From Calditrichota bacterium (lineage in GTDB: Bacteria > Calditrichota > Calditrichia > RBG-13-44-9), in the NCBI GenBank assembly GCA_016934605.1, contig JAFGSO010000424.1, forward strand, positions 1 to 20,432: a stretch of DNA of 20,432 nt. The letters are read 5' to 3'. Below the pieces are notes generated by a model. That model searched no databases. It saw nothing but the letters and a program-made list of their open reading frames with translations, and was not told the origin of the DNA. The first letter of the stretch is position 1; the number at the start of each line of letters is the position of its first letter. A program made the position numbers and the translations under genes. Of this stretch, positions 8,171-14,837 are shown piece after piece.

Positions 8171-8356
8171 TTGGCGAAGAAATCGTTAATTGCAAAATCC
8201 AAGAAGGATCCTAAATTCAAAGTCAGGAAATATAACAGATGTCAGAGATGCGGCAGGCCTCGCGGGTACTACCGTAAGTTTGATCTCTGCCGAATCTGTT
8301 TACGTGAATTAGCCAACAAAGGGGAAATCCCCGGTATATTCAAAGCAAGCTGGTAA
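8171..8356 (+). CDS. rpsN: 30S ribosomal protein S14, zinc-binding short form
   Basis: S14 is a 30S head protein contacting S3, S10 and S19. The 61-residue length and four cysteines (Cys24, Cys27, Cys40, Cys43; C-x2-C...C-x2-C) identify the short zinc-binding form (type Z, RpsN1), not the long ~100-residue zinc-free form. The C-terminus GEIPGIFKASW is typical. It starts with TTG at 8171, 8 bases after GAGGAG (8157-8162), giving MAKKSLIAKSKK. The stop codon lies in a perfect 8-base tandem duplication (8347-8362). Confidence 0.97.
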   Translation: MAKKSLIAKSKKDPKFKVRKYNRCQRCGRPRGYYRKFDLCRICLRELANKGEIPGIFKASW

Positions 8357-8362
8357 GCTGGT
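8347..8362 (+). repeat. 8-base tandem duplication at the rpsN stop
   Basis: AAGCTGGT occurs twice in direct succession. The first copy encodes the last residues of S14 (Ser-Trp), and the stop codon TAA spans the junction. It looks like a small slippage or duplication product. Confidence 0.7.
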
Positions 8363-8376
8363 AGGAGAATATTTTT

Positions 8377-8775
8377 ATGAGTATGACAGATCCCATTGCC
8401 GATTTTTTAACCCGGATACGAAATGCTATCCAGGCTGGACATCGCCGGGTTGATATACCGGCTTCAAACGTTAAAAAACGAATGGCGGAAATTCTGTACG
8501 AACAGAAGTTCATACGGAATTATATCATTATTGAAGATGGAAAACAGGGAATTATCCGTATTTTCCTGAAATTTGATGTGAATGGGGAATCAATTATTCA
8601 CAACCTGCAGAGGGTCAGTACCCCCGGAAGGCGTCGTTATGTAGACGTTTCCAATCTTCCCAGGGTGAAGAATAACATGGGTATTGCCATGGTCAGTACC
8701 TCCAGCGGGATTATGACGGAGAGAGAAGCACGCCGTCAGAATGTAGGTGGAGAAGTTCTCTGTTATGTGTGGTAA
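8377..8775 (+). CDS. rpsH: 30S ribosomal protein S8
   Basis: S8 is a primary 16S rRNA-binding protein and, in E. coli, the repressor of the spc operon. The 132 residues match the family. MSMTDPIADFLTRIRNA at the start and GIAMVSTSSGIMTEREARRQNVGGE at the C-terminus are diagnostic. TAGGAG precedes the ATG at 8377. An S8 target site, which in E. coli overlaps the rplN-rplX-rplE region, could not be judged by eye here. Confidence 0.98.
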   Translation: MSMTDPIADFLTRIRNAIQAGHRRVDIPASNVKKRMAEILYEQKFIRNYIIIEDGKQGIIRIFLKFDVNGESIIHNLQRVSTPGRRRYVDVSNLPRVKNNMGIAMVSTSSGIMTEREARRQNVGGEVLCYVW

Positions 8776-8786
8776 GCTTAATCAAT

Positions 8787-8793
8787 AAAGGAG
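8787..8793 (+). promoter_or_regulatory. Shine-Dalgarno deciding the rplF start
   Basis: AAAGGAG ends one base before an in-frame ATG (8795) and seven bases before the GTG at 8801. The spacing selects the GTG as the true start of L6, which also gives the family N-terminus MSRIGK. Confidence 0.85.
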
Positions 8794-8800
8794 TATGAAA

Positions 8801-9337
8801 GTGTCTCGTATAGGTAAATTACCTATTTCCATCCCCCAGGGGGTTGAAGTAAAGATCCAGGATAGTCTCGCCAGGGTAAAAGGCCCCAGGGGGGAATTGA
8901 AGACCCGGATAAGTCAGGAAATGGAGGTGAAACAGGAAAATGATCAGATTCTTGTTAACCGTCCGTCAGATTCCATCCGACACAGATCCCTGCACGGGCT
9001 CACCCGAACACTAATTTATAACATGGTAGAGGGAGTCACCACAGGCTTCAAGAAAAATCTGGAAATTGTAGGTGTCGGATTTAAGGCCGAGAAAAGAGAA
9101 AAGGGTGTGGTACTGTCGCTTGGATTTTCGCATACCATCTACCTGGTACCTCCGGAAGGAATAACCATCAATACCCCGAGTCCAACCAAAATTGAGGTAA
9201 GCGGGATTGATAAGGTACTGGTGGGAGAAGTTGCGGCTAAAATACGTTCTTACAGGCCCCCGGAACCATATAAAGGTAAAGGTGTTCGCTATGAAGGCGA
9301 AAGTGTACGCCGGAAGGCCGGTAAGACCGCAGGATAA
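8801..9337 (+). CDS. rplF: 50S ribosomal protein L6 (GTG start)
   Basis: L6 lies near the factor-binding site of the 50S subunit and has two similar alpha-beta domains. I place the start at GTG 8801, giving 178 residues that begin SRIGKLPISIPQGVEV after Met, the family consensus. An in-frame ATG at 8795 would add two residues, but it sits one base from the AAAGGAG at 8787-8793, too close for normal initiation, while the GTG is 7 bases away. The C-terminal domain has RSYRPPEPYKGKGVRYEGE, the conserved rRNA-binding stretch. The product is otherwise ordinary. Confidence 0.95.
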   Translation: MSRIGKLPISIPQGVEVKIQDSLARVKGPRGELKTRISQEMEVKQENDQILVNRPSDSIRHRSLHGLTRTLIYNMVEGVTTGFKKNLEIVGVGFKAEKREKGVVLSLGFSHTIYLVPPEGITINTPSPTKIEVSGIDKVLVGEVAAKIRSYRPPEPYKGKGVRYEGESVRRKAGKTAG

Positions 9338-9369
9338 TTTTGTAAAAGTATGAGGAGATTTTAGGTAAA

Positions 9370-9708
9370 ATGTCTGAGAGGAAGCGTCGTAAAAAAAGAA
9401 TAGTCGGAAGCAGTGACAGGCCCCGCCTGGTCGTGTTCCGAAGCCTTAACAATTTTTATGGTCAGATCGTTGACGATTCGGCCCGGAAGACTCTTCTGGG
9501 AGCTTCCAGTTTAACGAAAGATATCAGGGATGAGGTGGCCAAGAGTAAGTCCAGGCAGGAAGCCAGCAAAATTGTCGGAAAATATATAGCTGAGAAGGCC
9601 AAAAAGAAGAAAATTAAAAGGGTGATATTCGATCGAAACGGTTATGCATATCATGGAAGGGTGAAAGCTTTCGCCGAAGGTGCCCGAGAAGGTGGACTGG
9701 AATTTTAA
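9370..9708 (+). CDS. rplR: 50S ribosomal protein L18, short N-terminus
   Basis: L18 binds 5S rRNA together with L5. The 112 residues are a little short compared with the usual ~117-122. The protein begins SERKRRKKRIVGSSDRPRLVVFRS, so the basic N-terminal arm preceding the G-x3-RPRL motif is trimmed by several residues. The rest, including VIFDRNGYAYHGRVKAFAEGAREGGLEF, is canonical. GAGGAG at 9352-9357 is 12 bases upstream of the ATG, a long spacing, but no start codon exists between the upstream in-frame stop (TAA 9343) and 9370, unless the rare ATT at 9358 were used. Confidence 0.95.
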   Translation: MSERKRRKKRIVGSSDRPRLVVFRSLNNFYGQIVDDSARKTLLGASSLTKDIRDEVAKSKSRQEASKIVGKYIAEKAKKKKIKRVIFDRNGYAYHGRVKAFAEGAREGGLEF

Positions 9709-9731
9709 TTGAAAACAATTGAGGTGAATCT

Positions 9732-10238
9732 GTGGTCGAAAGAGTAAATCCACATGAATTGGAATTAAAGGAAAAGGTAGTATATATCAATCGTGTAGCC
9801 AAGGTTGTCAAAGGTGGCCGCCGTTTCAGCTTTGGTGCCATTGTGGTAGTAGGGGACGGAAGCGGTCATGTAGGCGTCGGGCTGGGGAAAGCCAACGAGG
9901 TGGTAAATGCTATCAGCAAGGCAACCGAAAAGGCCAAAAAAGAGGTCGTGAGGATTAATCTGGCCGGAAATACTATTCCTTACACCATATTTGGCAAGTA
10001 TGGAGCGGGCAAGGTTATCCTGAAACCGGCCAGTCCTGGAACCGGCGTTATTGCCGGCGGACCGGTACGCGCCATATGTGAAATGGTGGGTATTCGTGAT
10101 ATTTTAACCAAGGTTATCGGTTCTCAGAATCCCCACAATATCGTAAAGGCCACCATGTCTGCACTGGAATCCCTTGAAGATCCGGGAACCATTGCCCGCA
10201 AAAGAGGAGTATCCCTGGTCGAATTATTCAGAGGATAA
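9732..10238 (+). CDS. rpsE: 30S ribosomal protein S5
   Basis: S5 acts at the mRNA entry and in decoding accuracy. The 168 residues match the usual ~160-175. The N-terminal dsRBD-like fold shows VVKGGRRFSFGAIVVVGDG (about 26-44); mutations in this loop cause spectinomycin resistance in other species, and the loop here looks intact. The C-terminal part shows ASPGTGVIAGGPVRAI. It starts with GTG at 9732 after GAGGTG at 9721-9726. Position between rplR and rpmD is standard. Confidence 0.97.
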   Translation: MVERVNPHELELKEKVVYINRVAKVVKGGRRFSFGAIVVVGDGSGHVGVGLGKANEVVNAISKATEKAKKEVVRINLAGNTIPYTIFGKYGAGKVILKPASPGTGVIAGGPVRAICEMVGIRDILTKVIGSQNPHNIVKATMSALESLEDPGTIARKRGVSLVELFRG

Positions 10239-10254
10239 ATAAGAGAGAAGCGAA

Positions 10255-10449
10255 ATGGCACAGAAGAAAGAAAAAAAATTAAAGATTACCCAGGTTCGCA
10301 GTACTATCAGCGAAAAGCCGAGCCATAAAAAGACTCTGAAAGCCCTGGGTTTACGAAAAATCGGGCACACCAGGGAATATACTGATACGCCTCAGATACG
10401 GGGTATGATTTCAAAGATAAGGCACATGGTTACCTGGGAAGAAGTATAA
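10255..10449 (+). CDS. rpmD: 50S ribosomal protein L30
   Basis: L30 is a small peripheral 50S protein, absent from some lineages. The 64 residues contain the family motif KKTLKALGLRKIGHTREYTDTPQIRGMI (from about residue 25), preceded by LKITQVRSTI. The start MAQKKEKK is lysine-rich. The ribosome binding site GAGAGAAG lies just upstream. It is located between rpsE and rplO as in the standard spc block. Confidence 0.95.
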   Translation: MAQKKEKKLKITQVRSTISEKPSHKKTLKALGLRKIGHTREYTDTPQIRGMISKIRHMVTWEEV

Positions 10450-10457
10450 TAACGAAC

Positions 10458-10461
10458 GGAG
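10458..10461 (+). promoter_or_regulatory. Shine-Dalgarno deciding the rplO start
   Basis: GGAG overlaps a possible in-frame GTG (10461) but is spaced eight bases from ATG 10470, so the ATG is the usable start and the L15 N-terminus is MDLGSLKK. Confidence 0.8.
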
Positions 10462-10469
10462 TGATTTTC

Positions 10470-10910
10470 ATGGACTTAGGAAGTCTGAAAAAAGTAAAAG
10501 GTGCTAATACAACCCGGAAAAGAGTGGGACGTGGTGAAGGTTCCGGTCTGGGTGTAACGGCAGGCAGAGGGAACAAGGGTCAGCACTCGCGGTCGGGTTC
10601 CAAGAGACGCGCCTGGTTTGAAGGTGGTCAGATGCCGCTACAGAGGCGTTTACCTAAATTCGGTTTTACCCAGCACGGCAGAAAAGTGTATCAGATTGTG
10701 AACCTCAAAGATCTGGAGAGGCTGGAAAAAACCGAAGAAATTACTCCAAAAGTTCTGGCTGAAGCCGGTCTGATAAAGCATGCGGATCGTCCTGTAAAGT
10801 TGCTGGGTGATGGTCAGATTGAGAAGAAAGTGACAATTCAGGTGCATGCCGTCAGTAAAACTGCAAAGGAAACAGTTGAAAAGCAAGGAGGATCGGTTAC
10901 GCTATTATGA
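10470..10910 (+). CDS. rplO: 50S ribosomal protein L15
   Basis: L15 is a late-assembly 50S protein with a long glycine- and arginine-rich N-terminal arm, visible as GRGEGSGLGVTAGRGNKGQ followed by RAWFEGGQMPLQRRLPKFGF. I choose ATG 10470 (146 residues, MDLGSLKK, the family start) over the in-frame GTG 10461. GGAG at 10458-10461 overlaps that GTG but is spaced 8 bases from the ATG. The stop overlaps the secY start codon (ATGA), so secY is probably translated by coupling. Confidence 0.96.
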   Translation: MDLGSLKKVKGANTTRKRVGRGEGSGLGVTAGRGNKGQHSRSGSKRRAWFEGGQMPLQRRLPKFGFTQHGRKVYQIVNLKDLERLEKTEEITPKVLAEAGLIKHADRPVKLLGDGQIEKKVTIQVHAVSKTAKETVEKQGGSVTLL

Positions 10911-12229
10911 TTGAGACTTTTCGGAATATATTCAAAATTCATGATCTGAGACAGCGTATACTTTTTACTGTAATGATCCTGGCTCTGGAGCGAGTTGGTA
11001 CTCATATTGTAACCCCCGGAATCGATACCGAAGTTCTGGCAGAAGGAATGAAGAATCTGGCCGGTACCTTATTCGGGCTGTACGATCTCTTTGCCGGGGG
11101 CGCATTCAGCAAAGCAGCGGTGTTTGGACTGGGGATTATGCCTTACATCAGCGCTTCAATTATATTACAGCTTCTGGGAGCTGTTCTTCCCTATATTCAG
11201 CGTTTGCAGAAAGAGGGGGAAGAAGGACGCAAGAAAATTACTCAGTACACGCGGTATGGAACACTATTCATCTCGGCCATGCAGGCATTCGGTGTTGCCG
11301 TTTTTCTTGAGAGTATTGAGGTAAATGGGGTAAAAGCGGTTATCAATCCCGGGATGAGTTTTCGCCTGTTGACCATGATATCGATGTCCACCGGTACTAT
11401 TCTAATCATGTGGTTGGGAGAGTTAATTGATGAACGCGGCATCGGTAATGGAATTTCTCTGATCATTTTTATCGGGATTATTGCCCGGTTCCCATCCGCT
11501 GTTATTGAGGAGTGGATACAGCTTTCCAGTGGGAATCGATCATTGATTGTTGAAATAGTTCTGGTTGCTCTGGCATTTGCTATTGTAGCCGGTGTTGTTG
11601 TTCTTACGCAAGCAACCCGCAAGATCCCGGTTCAATATGCCAAGCGTGTAGTTGGGCGGAAGGTATATGGTGGTGTAAATACCCACTTTCCGTTGAGGGT
11701 TAATACAGCTGGTGTTATGCCCATTATTTTTGCCCAGGCAATTATGTTCGTACCCAGTACGCTGTTTTCGTTTTTTCCGGAGAGTGAATTTATGGGTACG
11801 CTTCAGAGAGCATTTTCAATGGAATCCTGGTTTTACTGGCTAGTTTATGGTGTGATGATAATTTTCTTCACTTATTTCTATACCGCCATTGCCCTGAATC
11901 CGGTGGATGTTGCTGATAATCTGAAGAAACAGGGTGGTTTTATTCCCGGTGTTCGCCCCGGTAAGAAAACCGCTGAATATTTGGATTCGATTCTGACCAG
12001 GATTACTCTACCAGGTTCAATTGCACTGGCTTTTGTAGCGATAATACCATACATACTGGTGAGTACATTCAGAATTTCTTACAATTATGCCTCCTTTTTC
12101 GGCGGAACAGGTTTGCTGATTATTGTGGGTGTTGCACTGGATACAATTCAAAGATTTGAATCTCATTTGTATATGAGACACTATGATGGTTTCATGAAGG
12201 GTGGCAGGATACGCGGAAGAAGAATTTAA
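10907..12229 (+). CDS. secY: Preprotein translocase subunit SecY
   Basis: SecY is the channel of the Sec translocon in the cytoplasmic membrane. The 440 residues match the family, and repeated hydrophobic stretches are consistent with its ten membrane helices. TM2 region motif GLGIMPYISASIILQLL, the cytoplasmic loop with KIPVQYAKRVVGRKVYGG before TM7, and the C5 loop GGFIPGVRPGKKTAEYL with its conserved Arg are all visible. It ends in the basic tail GGRIRGRRI. The start overlaps the rplO stop. AAGGAGG at 10885-10891 is 15 bases away, too distant for ideal initiation, which supports coupling. No adk gene follows; map starts at once. Confidence 0.97.
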   Translation: MIETFRNIFKIHDLRQRILFTVMILALERVGTHIVTPGIDTEVLAEGMKNLAGTLFGLYDLFAGGAFSKAAVFGLGIMPYISASIILQLLGAVLPYIQRLQKEGEEGRKKITQYTRYGTLFISAMQAFGVAVFLESIEVNGVKAVINPGMSFRLLTMISMSTGTILIMWLGELIDERGIGNGISLIIFIGIIARFPSAVIEEWIQLSSGNRSLIVEIVLVALAFAIVAGVVVLTQATRKIPVQYAKRVVGRKVYGGVNTHFPLRVNTAGVMPIIFAQAIMFVPSTLFSFFPESEFMGTLQRAFSMESWFYWLVYGVMIIFFTYFYTAIALNPVDVADNLKKQGGFIPGVRPGKKTAEYLDSILTRITLPGSIALAFVAIIPYILVSTFRISYNYASFFGGTGLLIIVGVALDTIQRFESHLYMRHYDGFMKGGRIRGRRI

Positions 12230-13000
12230 ATGATTCCGATTAAGAACGAAGAGGAAATCGAACTGATGCGAATCAGTTCGGAAATAGTAGCAAAAGCATT
12301 AGAACATAGTTGGTCTTTTATAAAACCTGGTGTTTCAACTGGAAAACTGGATGAAGAAATTGAGAAATTTATTCTTGCCAGGAATGCCAGACCGTCATTT
12401 AAGGGCTTATATGGATTTCCGGCCAGTGCCTGCACATCCATTAACCATGAAGTTGTTCACGGAATTCCTTCTTCCAAACGAATCTTAAAGGAAGGGGATA
12501 TTGTAAGTGTTGATATCGGTGTTGAAAAAAATGGGTATTATGGCGACGGAGCTTTCACTTTTCCGGTCGGAAAGATTGACGAAAGAACAAAGAGGCTGAT
12601 GCAGGTGACCCTGGAATCGCTTTACCTGGGGATAGAAAATGCCCAGGAAAGCAAACGTCTGCAGGATATTTCGTACGCAATCCAGTCACACGCGGAAGGT
12701 TATGGTTATTCGGTTGTCCGTGAACTTGTAGGTCATGGAATCGGAAAGTCGCCTCATGAAGAGCCACAGGTTTTCAATTTCGGGAAACCCAACCGGGGCC
12801 CGGTTTTGAAGGAAGGGATGGTTTTAGCTATTGAGCCCATGATCAATATGGGTGAAAGATATGTAGAGACACTTGAAGACGGTTGGACGGTAATCACCAA
12901 AGACCATATGCCTTCGGCGCATTATGAACATACGGTGGTTGTCCGGAACGGAACACCTGAAATTTTGACCAGTCACAATTTAAAAGAAGAGGTTTTATAA
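12230..13000 (+). CDS. map: Methionine aminopeptidase, type I
   Basis: This cytosolic metalloenzyme removes the initiator Met from nascent chains whose second residue is small. The 256 residues match type Ia, without the extra N-terminal domain or the type II insertion. Metal ligands of the family are visible: Asp95 (VSVDIG), Asp106 (YYGDGA), His169 (GHGIG), Glu202 (AIEP) and Glu233 (HYEHT). His77 corresponds to E. coli His79. The ATG directly abuts the secY stop with no gap, and infA starts one base after its own stop, so the three genes form a tightly coupled unit. Several neighbours encode likely substrates. Confidence 0.98.
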   Translation: MIPIKNEEEIELMRISSEIVAKALEHSWSFIKPGVSTGKLDEEIEKFILARNARPSFKGLYGFPASACTSINHEVVHGIPSSKRILKEGDIVSVDIGVEKNGYYGDGAFTFPVGKIDERTKRLMQVTLESLYLGIENAQESKRLQDISYAIQSHAEGYGYSVVRELVGHGIGKSPHEEPQVFNFGKPNRGPVLKEGMVLAIEPMINMGERYVETLEDGWTVITKDHMPSAHYEHTVVVRNGTPEILTSHNLKEEVL

Positions 13001-13001
13001 T

Positions 13002-13220
13002 TTGGCAAAGGAACAGCCGATTACGGTAGATGGTGTTATTAAGGAAACGCTGCCAAATGCAACATTTATTGTGGAACTTGAGAGCGGTCATGAAGTACTA
13101 GCTCATGTATCCGGAAAAATGCGCATGCATTTTATCAAAATTTTACCGGGTGATAAGGTAAAATTGGAATTATCGCCCTATGATCTCAAGCGAGGTCGGA
13201 TAACATATCGATACAAATAA
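13002..13220 (+). CDS. infA: Translation initiation factor IF-1 (TTG start)
   Basis: IF-1 binds the 30S A-site and assists IF-2 and IF-3 in initiator tRNA and start-codon selection. The 72 residues form an OB-fold, with ITVDGVIKETLPNATFIVELE and the conserved HVSGKMRMHFIKILPGDKVKLELSPYD. The length is the family norm. It starts with TTG at 13002, one base after the map stop, with an AGAAGAGG-like ribosome binding site inside the end of map. A gene for a fidelity-related initiation factor using a weak start codon is worth noting (compare AUU in E. coli infC). Confidence 0.97.
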   Translation: MAKEQPITVDGVIKETLPNATFIVELESGHEVLAHVSGKMRMHFIKILPGDKVKLELSPYDLKRGRITYRYK

Positions 13221-13241
13221 ATAAGAAGAACCGGGGAAGAG

Positions 13242-13358
13242 ATGAAAGTACAAACATCGGTTAAGAAACGCTGCGAACATTGTAAAATTATTCGAAGAAA
13301 CGGTGTCGTGCGGGTCATTTGCAAGAAAAACCCGAAGCACAAACAGAGGCAGGGTTAA
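13242..13358 (+). CDS. rpmJ: 50S ribosomal protein L36, zinc-binding form
   Basis: L36 is the smallest 50S protein, holding together several 23S rRNA helices. It has 38 residues, translated from ATG 13242. MKVQTSVKKRCEHCKIIRR followed by VICKKNPKHKQRQG is unmistakable. The zinc ligands of the family are Cys11, Cys14, Cys27 and His33, the same positions as in E. coli L36. The upstream GGGGAAGAG acts as ribosome binding site. It lies between infA and rpsM, its standard place. Confidence 0.96.
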   Translation: MKVQTSVKKRCEHCKIIRRNGVVRVICKKNPKHKQRQG

Positions 13359-13366
13359 AAGAAATT

Positions 13367-13375
13367 TAAGGAGGT
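13367..13375 (+). promoter_or_regulatory. Extended Shine-Dalgarno before TTG-start rpsM
   Basis: TAAGGAGGT is complementary to the conserved 3' end of bacterial 16S rRNA over nine bases, the longest match I noticed in the window. It lies 4 bases before the TTG start of S13. Confidence 0.8.
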
Positions 13376-13379
13376 AATT

Positions 13380-13748
13380 TTGGCTCGTATTGTTGGTGTA
13401 GATTTACCCAAAATGAAGCCGGTTGGTGTTGCTTTAACGTATATTTTTGGAATCGGCCGCTCGTCCGGTTTAAAGATTTGCCGTGAAGCGAAGATTGATC
13501 CCAATATCCGGACCAAAGATCTTACAGATGAGCAGGTTCGCGATATCCGGAATATCATTCAGCAGAATTACAAAGTTGAGGGCTCACTCAAGACCGAAAT
13601 TAACATGAATATCAAGCGATTGATTGATATTAACTGTTACCGGGGGATGCGCCATAAACTGGGTCTGCCGGTACGTGGTCAGCGGACACAGACCAATGCA
13701 CGCACCCGAAAGGGACGGCGGCGGGCAATTGGTGGTCGAAGAAAATAA
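13380..13748 (+). CDS. rpsM: 30S ribosomal protein S13 (TTG start)
   Basis: S13 is a head protein that contacts P-site tRNA and forms bridges to L5 of the 50S subunit. The 122 residues match the family. MARIVGVDLP at the start, IGRSSGLKIC (helix-two-turn-helix region) and the tail GLPVRGQRTQTNARTRKG are diagnostic. It starts with TTG at 13380, 4 bases after a nearly perfect anti-16S match TAAGGAGGT at 13367-13375; the strong site may compensate for the weak start codon. It opens the alpha-type block. Confidence 0.97.
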   Translation: MARIVGVDLPKMKPVGVALTYIFGIGRSSGLKICREAKIDPNIRTKDLTDEQVRDIRNIIQQNYKVEGSLKTEINMNIKRLIDINCYRGMRHKLGLPVRGQRTQTNARTRKGRRRAIGGRRK

Positions 13749-13764
13749 ATAAGGAGTAACCGAA

Positions 13765-14154
13765 TTGGCACAAAGAACACGTACGACGAAGAAGAAAAAA
13801 GTACAGGTGGATGCACAGGGTGTGGCTCATATTAAGGCCACTTTCAATAATACTATCATCACCTTAACGAGTGGTACGGGAAGCGTAATTTCCTGGGCAT
13901 CAGCCGGAAAAGTGGGTTTCAAAGGCTCCCGTAAAAATACACCTTATGCCGCCCAGTCGGCAGCGGAAACCGCTGCCAGGGAAGCCCTGGATCTGGGATT
14001 GCGTCAGGTTGCGGTTGAGGTAAAAGGACCGGGAGCCGGTCGTGAAGCGGCCATACGTTCACTGCAGGCAGCCGGACTGGAAATTATCAGTATCAAGGAT
14101 GTGTCTCCCATTCCTCATAATGGTTGCCGTCCACCCAAGAAACGTAGAGTATAA
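13765..14154 (+). CDS. rpsK: 30S ribosomal protein S11 (TTG start)
   Basis: S11 forms part of the 30S platform near the E-site mRNA path. The 129 residues match the family. The core motifs HIKATFNNTIITLTSGTG (about 22-39) and KGPGAGREAAIRSLQAAGL are present. The C-terminus has HNGCRPPKKRRV. Its Asn119-Gly120 is the pair that is isomerised to isoaspartate in E. coli S11, and even the number is the same. It starts with TTG at 13765 after AAGGAGT (13751-13757). Confidence 0.97.
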   Translation: MAQRTRTTKKKKVQVDAQGVAHIKATFNNTIITLTSGTGSVISWASAGKVGFKGSRKNTPYAAQSAAETAAREALDLGLRQVAVEVKGPGAGREAAIRSLQAAGLEIISIKDVSPIPHNGCRPPKKRRV

Positions 14155-14172
14155 AACTGGAGAAATTAATAA

Positions 14173-14802
14173 ATGGCACGTTATAATGGTCCAGTATGTA
14201 AACTATGCAGACGCGAAGGTGAAAAACTTTTTCTCAAGGGGACCCGGTGTCTGTCGGCCAAATGTTCATTTGAAAAAAGATCTTATTTTCCCGGCCAGCA
14301 TGGAGTAGGTCAACGGTCTAAACTTTCCGAATATGGAATTCAGCTGCGGGAAAAACAGAAAGTAAAGCGAATTTATGGTGTCCTGGAATCCCAATTTCGG
14401 AATTATTATGAAAGAGCAACCCGTAAAAAAGGTGTGAGCGGTGAAAATCTTCTGAAACTGCTGGAAAGCCGGCTGGATAATGTTATTTACCGGCTGGGTT
14501 TTGCTGCCTCCCGGAATAATGCCAGACAGCTTATCCTGCATCGTCATTTCAGGGTAAACGGAAAAATTGTGAATGTTCCGTCTTTTCTTTTGCGTCCGAA
14601 CGACGTGATTGAAGTAAATGAGAAAAGCCGTAAACTGGCAGCCATTCATGAATCGATGAAACGAATCAAGGACGATGTCATGGTGCCCTGGCTCAGCCTG
14701 GATAAGGCGAAAATGCAGGGTGTTTTCCTGGATACCCCGAACCGCCAGGATATTCCCGTGAATGTACAGGAAAACCTGATTATTGAGCTTTACTCTAAAT
14801 AA
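14173..14802 (+). CDS. rpsD: 30S ribosomal protein S4, zinc-binding form
   Basis: S4 is a primary 16S rRNA-binding protein and, in E. coli, the repressor of the alpha operon. The 209 residues match the family. Four N-terminal cysteines (Cys9, Cys12, Cys26, Cys31) have exactly the spacing of the zinc-binding T. thermophilus S4. Next come YFPGQHGVGQRSKLSEYGIQL and the S4 RNA-binding domain with LESRLDNVIYRLGFAASRNNARQL. TGGAG at 14158-14162 is the ribosome binding site. The gene is followed by 35 bases containing an AT-rich palindrome before rpoA. Confidence 0.98.
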   Translation: MARYNGPVCKLCRREGEKLFLKGTRCLSAKCSFEKRSYFPGQHGVGQRSKLSEYGIQLREKQKVKRIYGVLESQFRNYYERATRKKGVSGENLLKLLESRLDNVIYRLGFAASRNNARQLILHRHFRVNGKIVNVPSFLLRPNDVIEVNEKSRKLAAIHESMKRIKDDVMVPWLSLDKAKMQGVFLDTPNRQDIPVNVQENLIIELYSK

Positions 14803-14813
14803 AAGAAGTTATT

Positions 14814-14828
14814 GATAATTAAATTATC
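14814..14828. repeat. AT-rich 15-base palindrome upstream of rpoA
   Basis: GATAATT-A-AATTATC is a perfect inverted repeat around one central base, in the 35-base gap between rpsD and rpoA and directly before the rpoA ribosome binding site. It could act as an operator, an RNA hairpin (GATAA/TTATC with a five-base loop) or be chance in AT-rich DNA. Confidence 0.5.
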
Positions 14829-14837
14829 TGGGGATAT

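Noticed and set aside
14042..14308. An 88-residue plus-strand frame bridging rpsK and rpsD
   Set aside because: It overlaps two certain genes in another frame and only mirrors their sequence.
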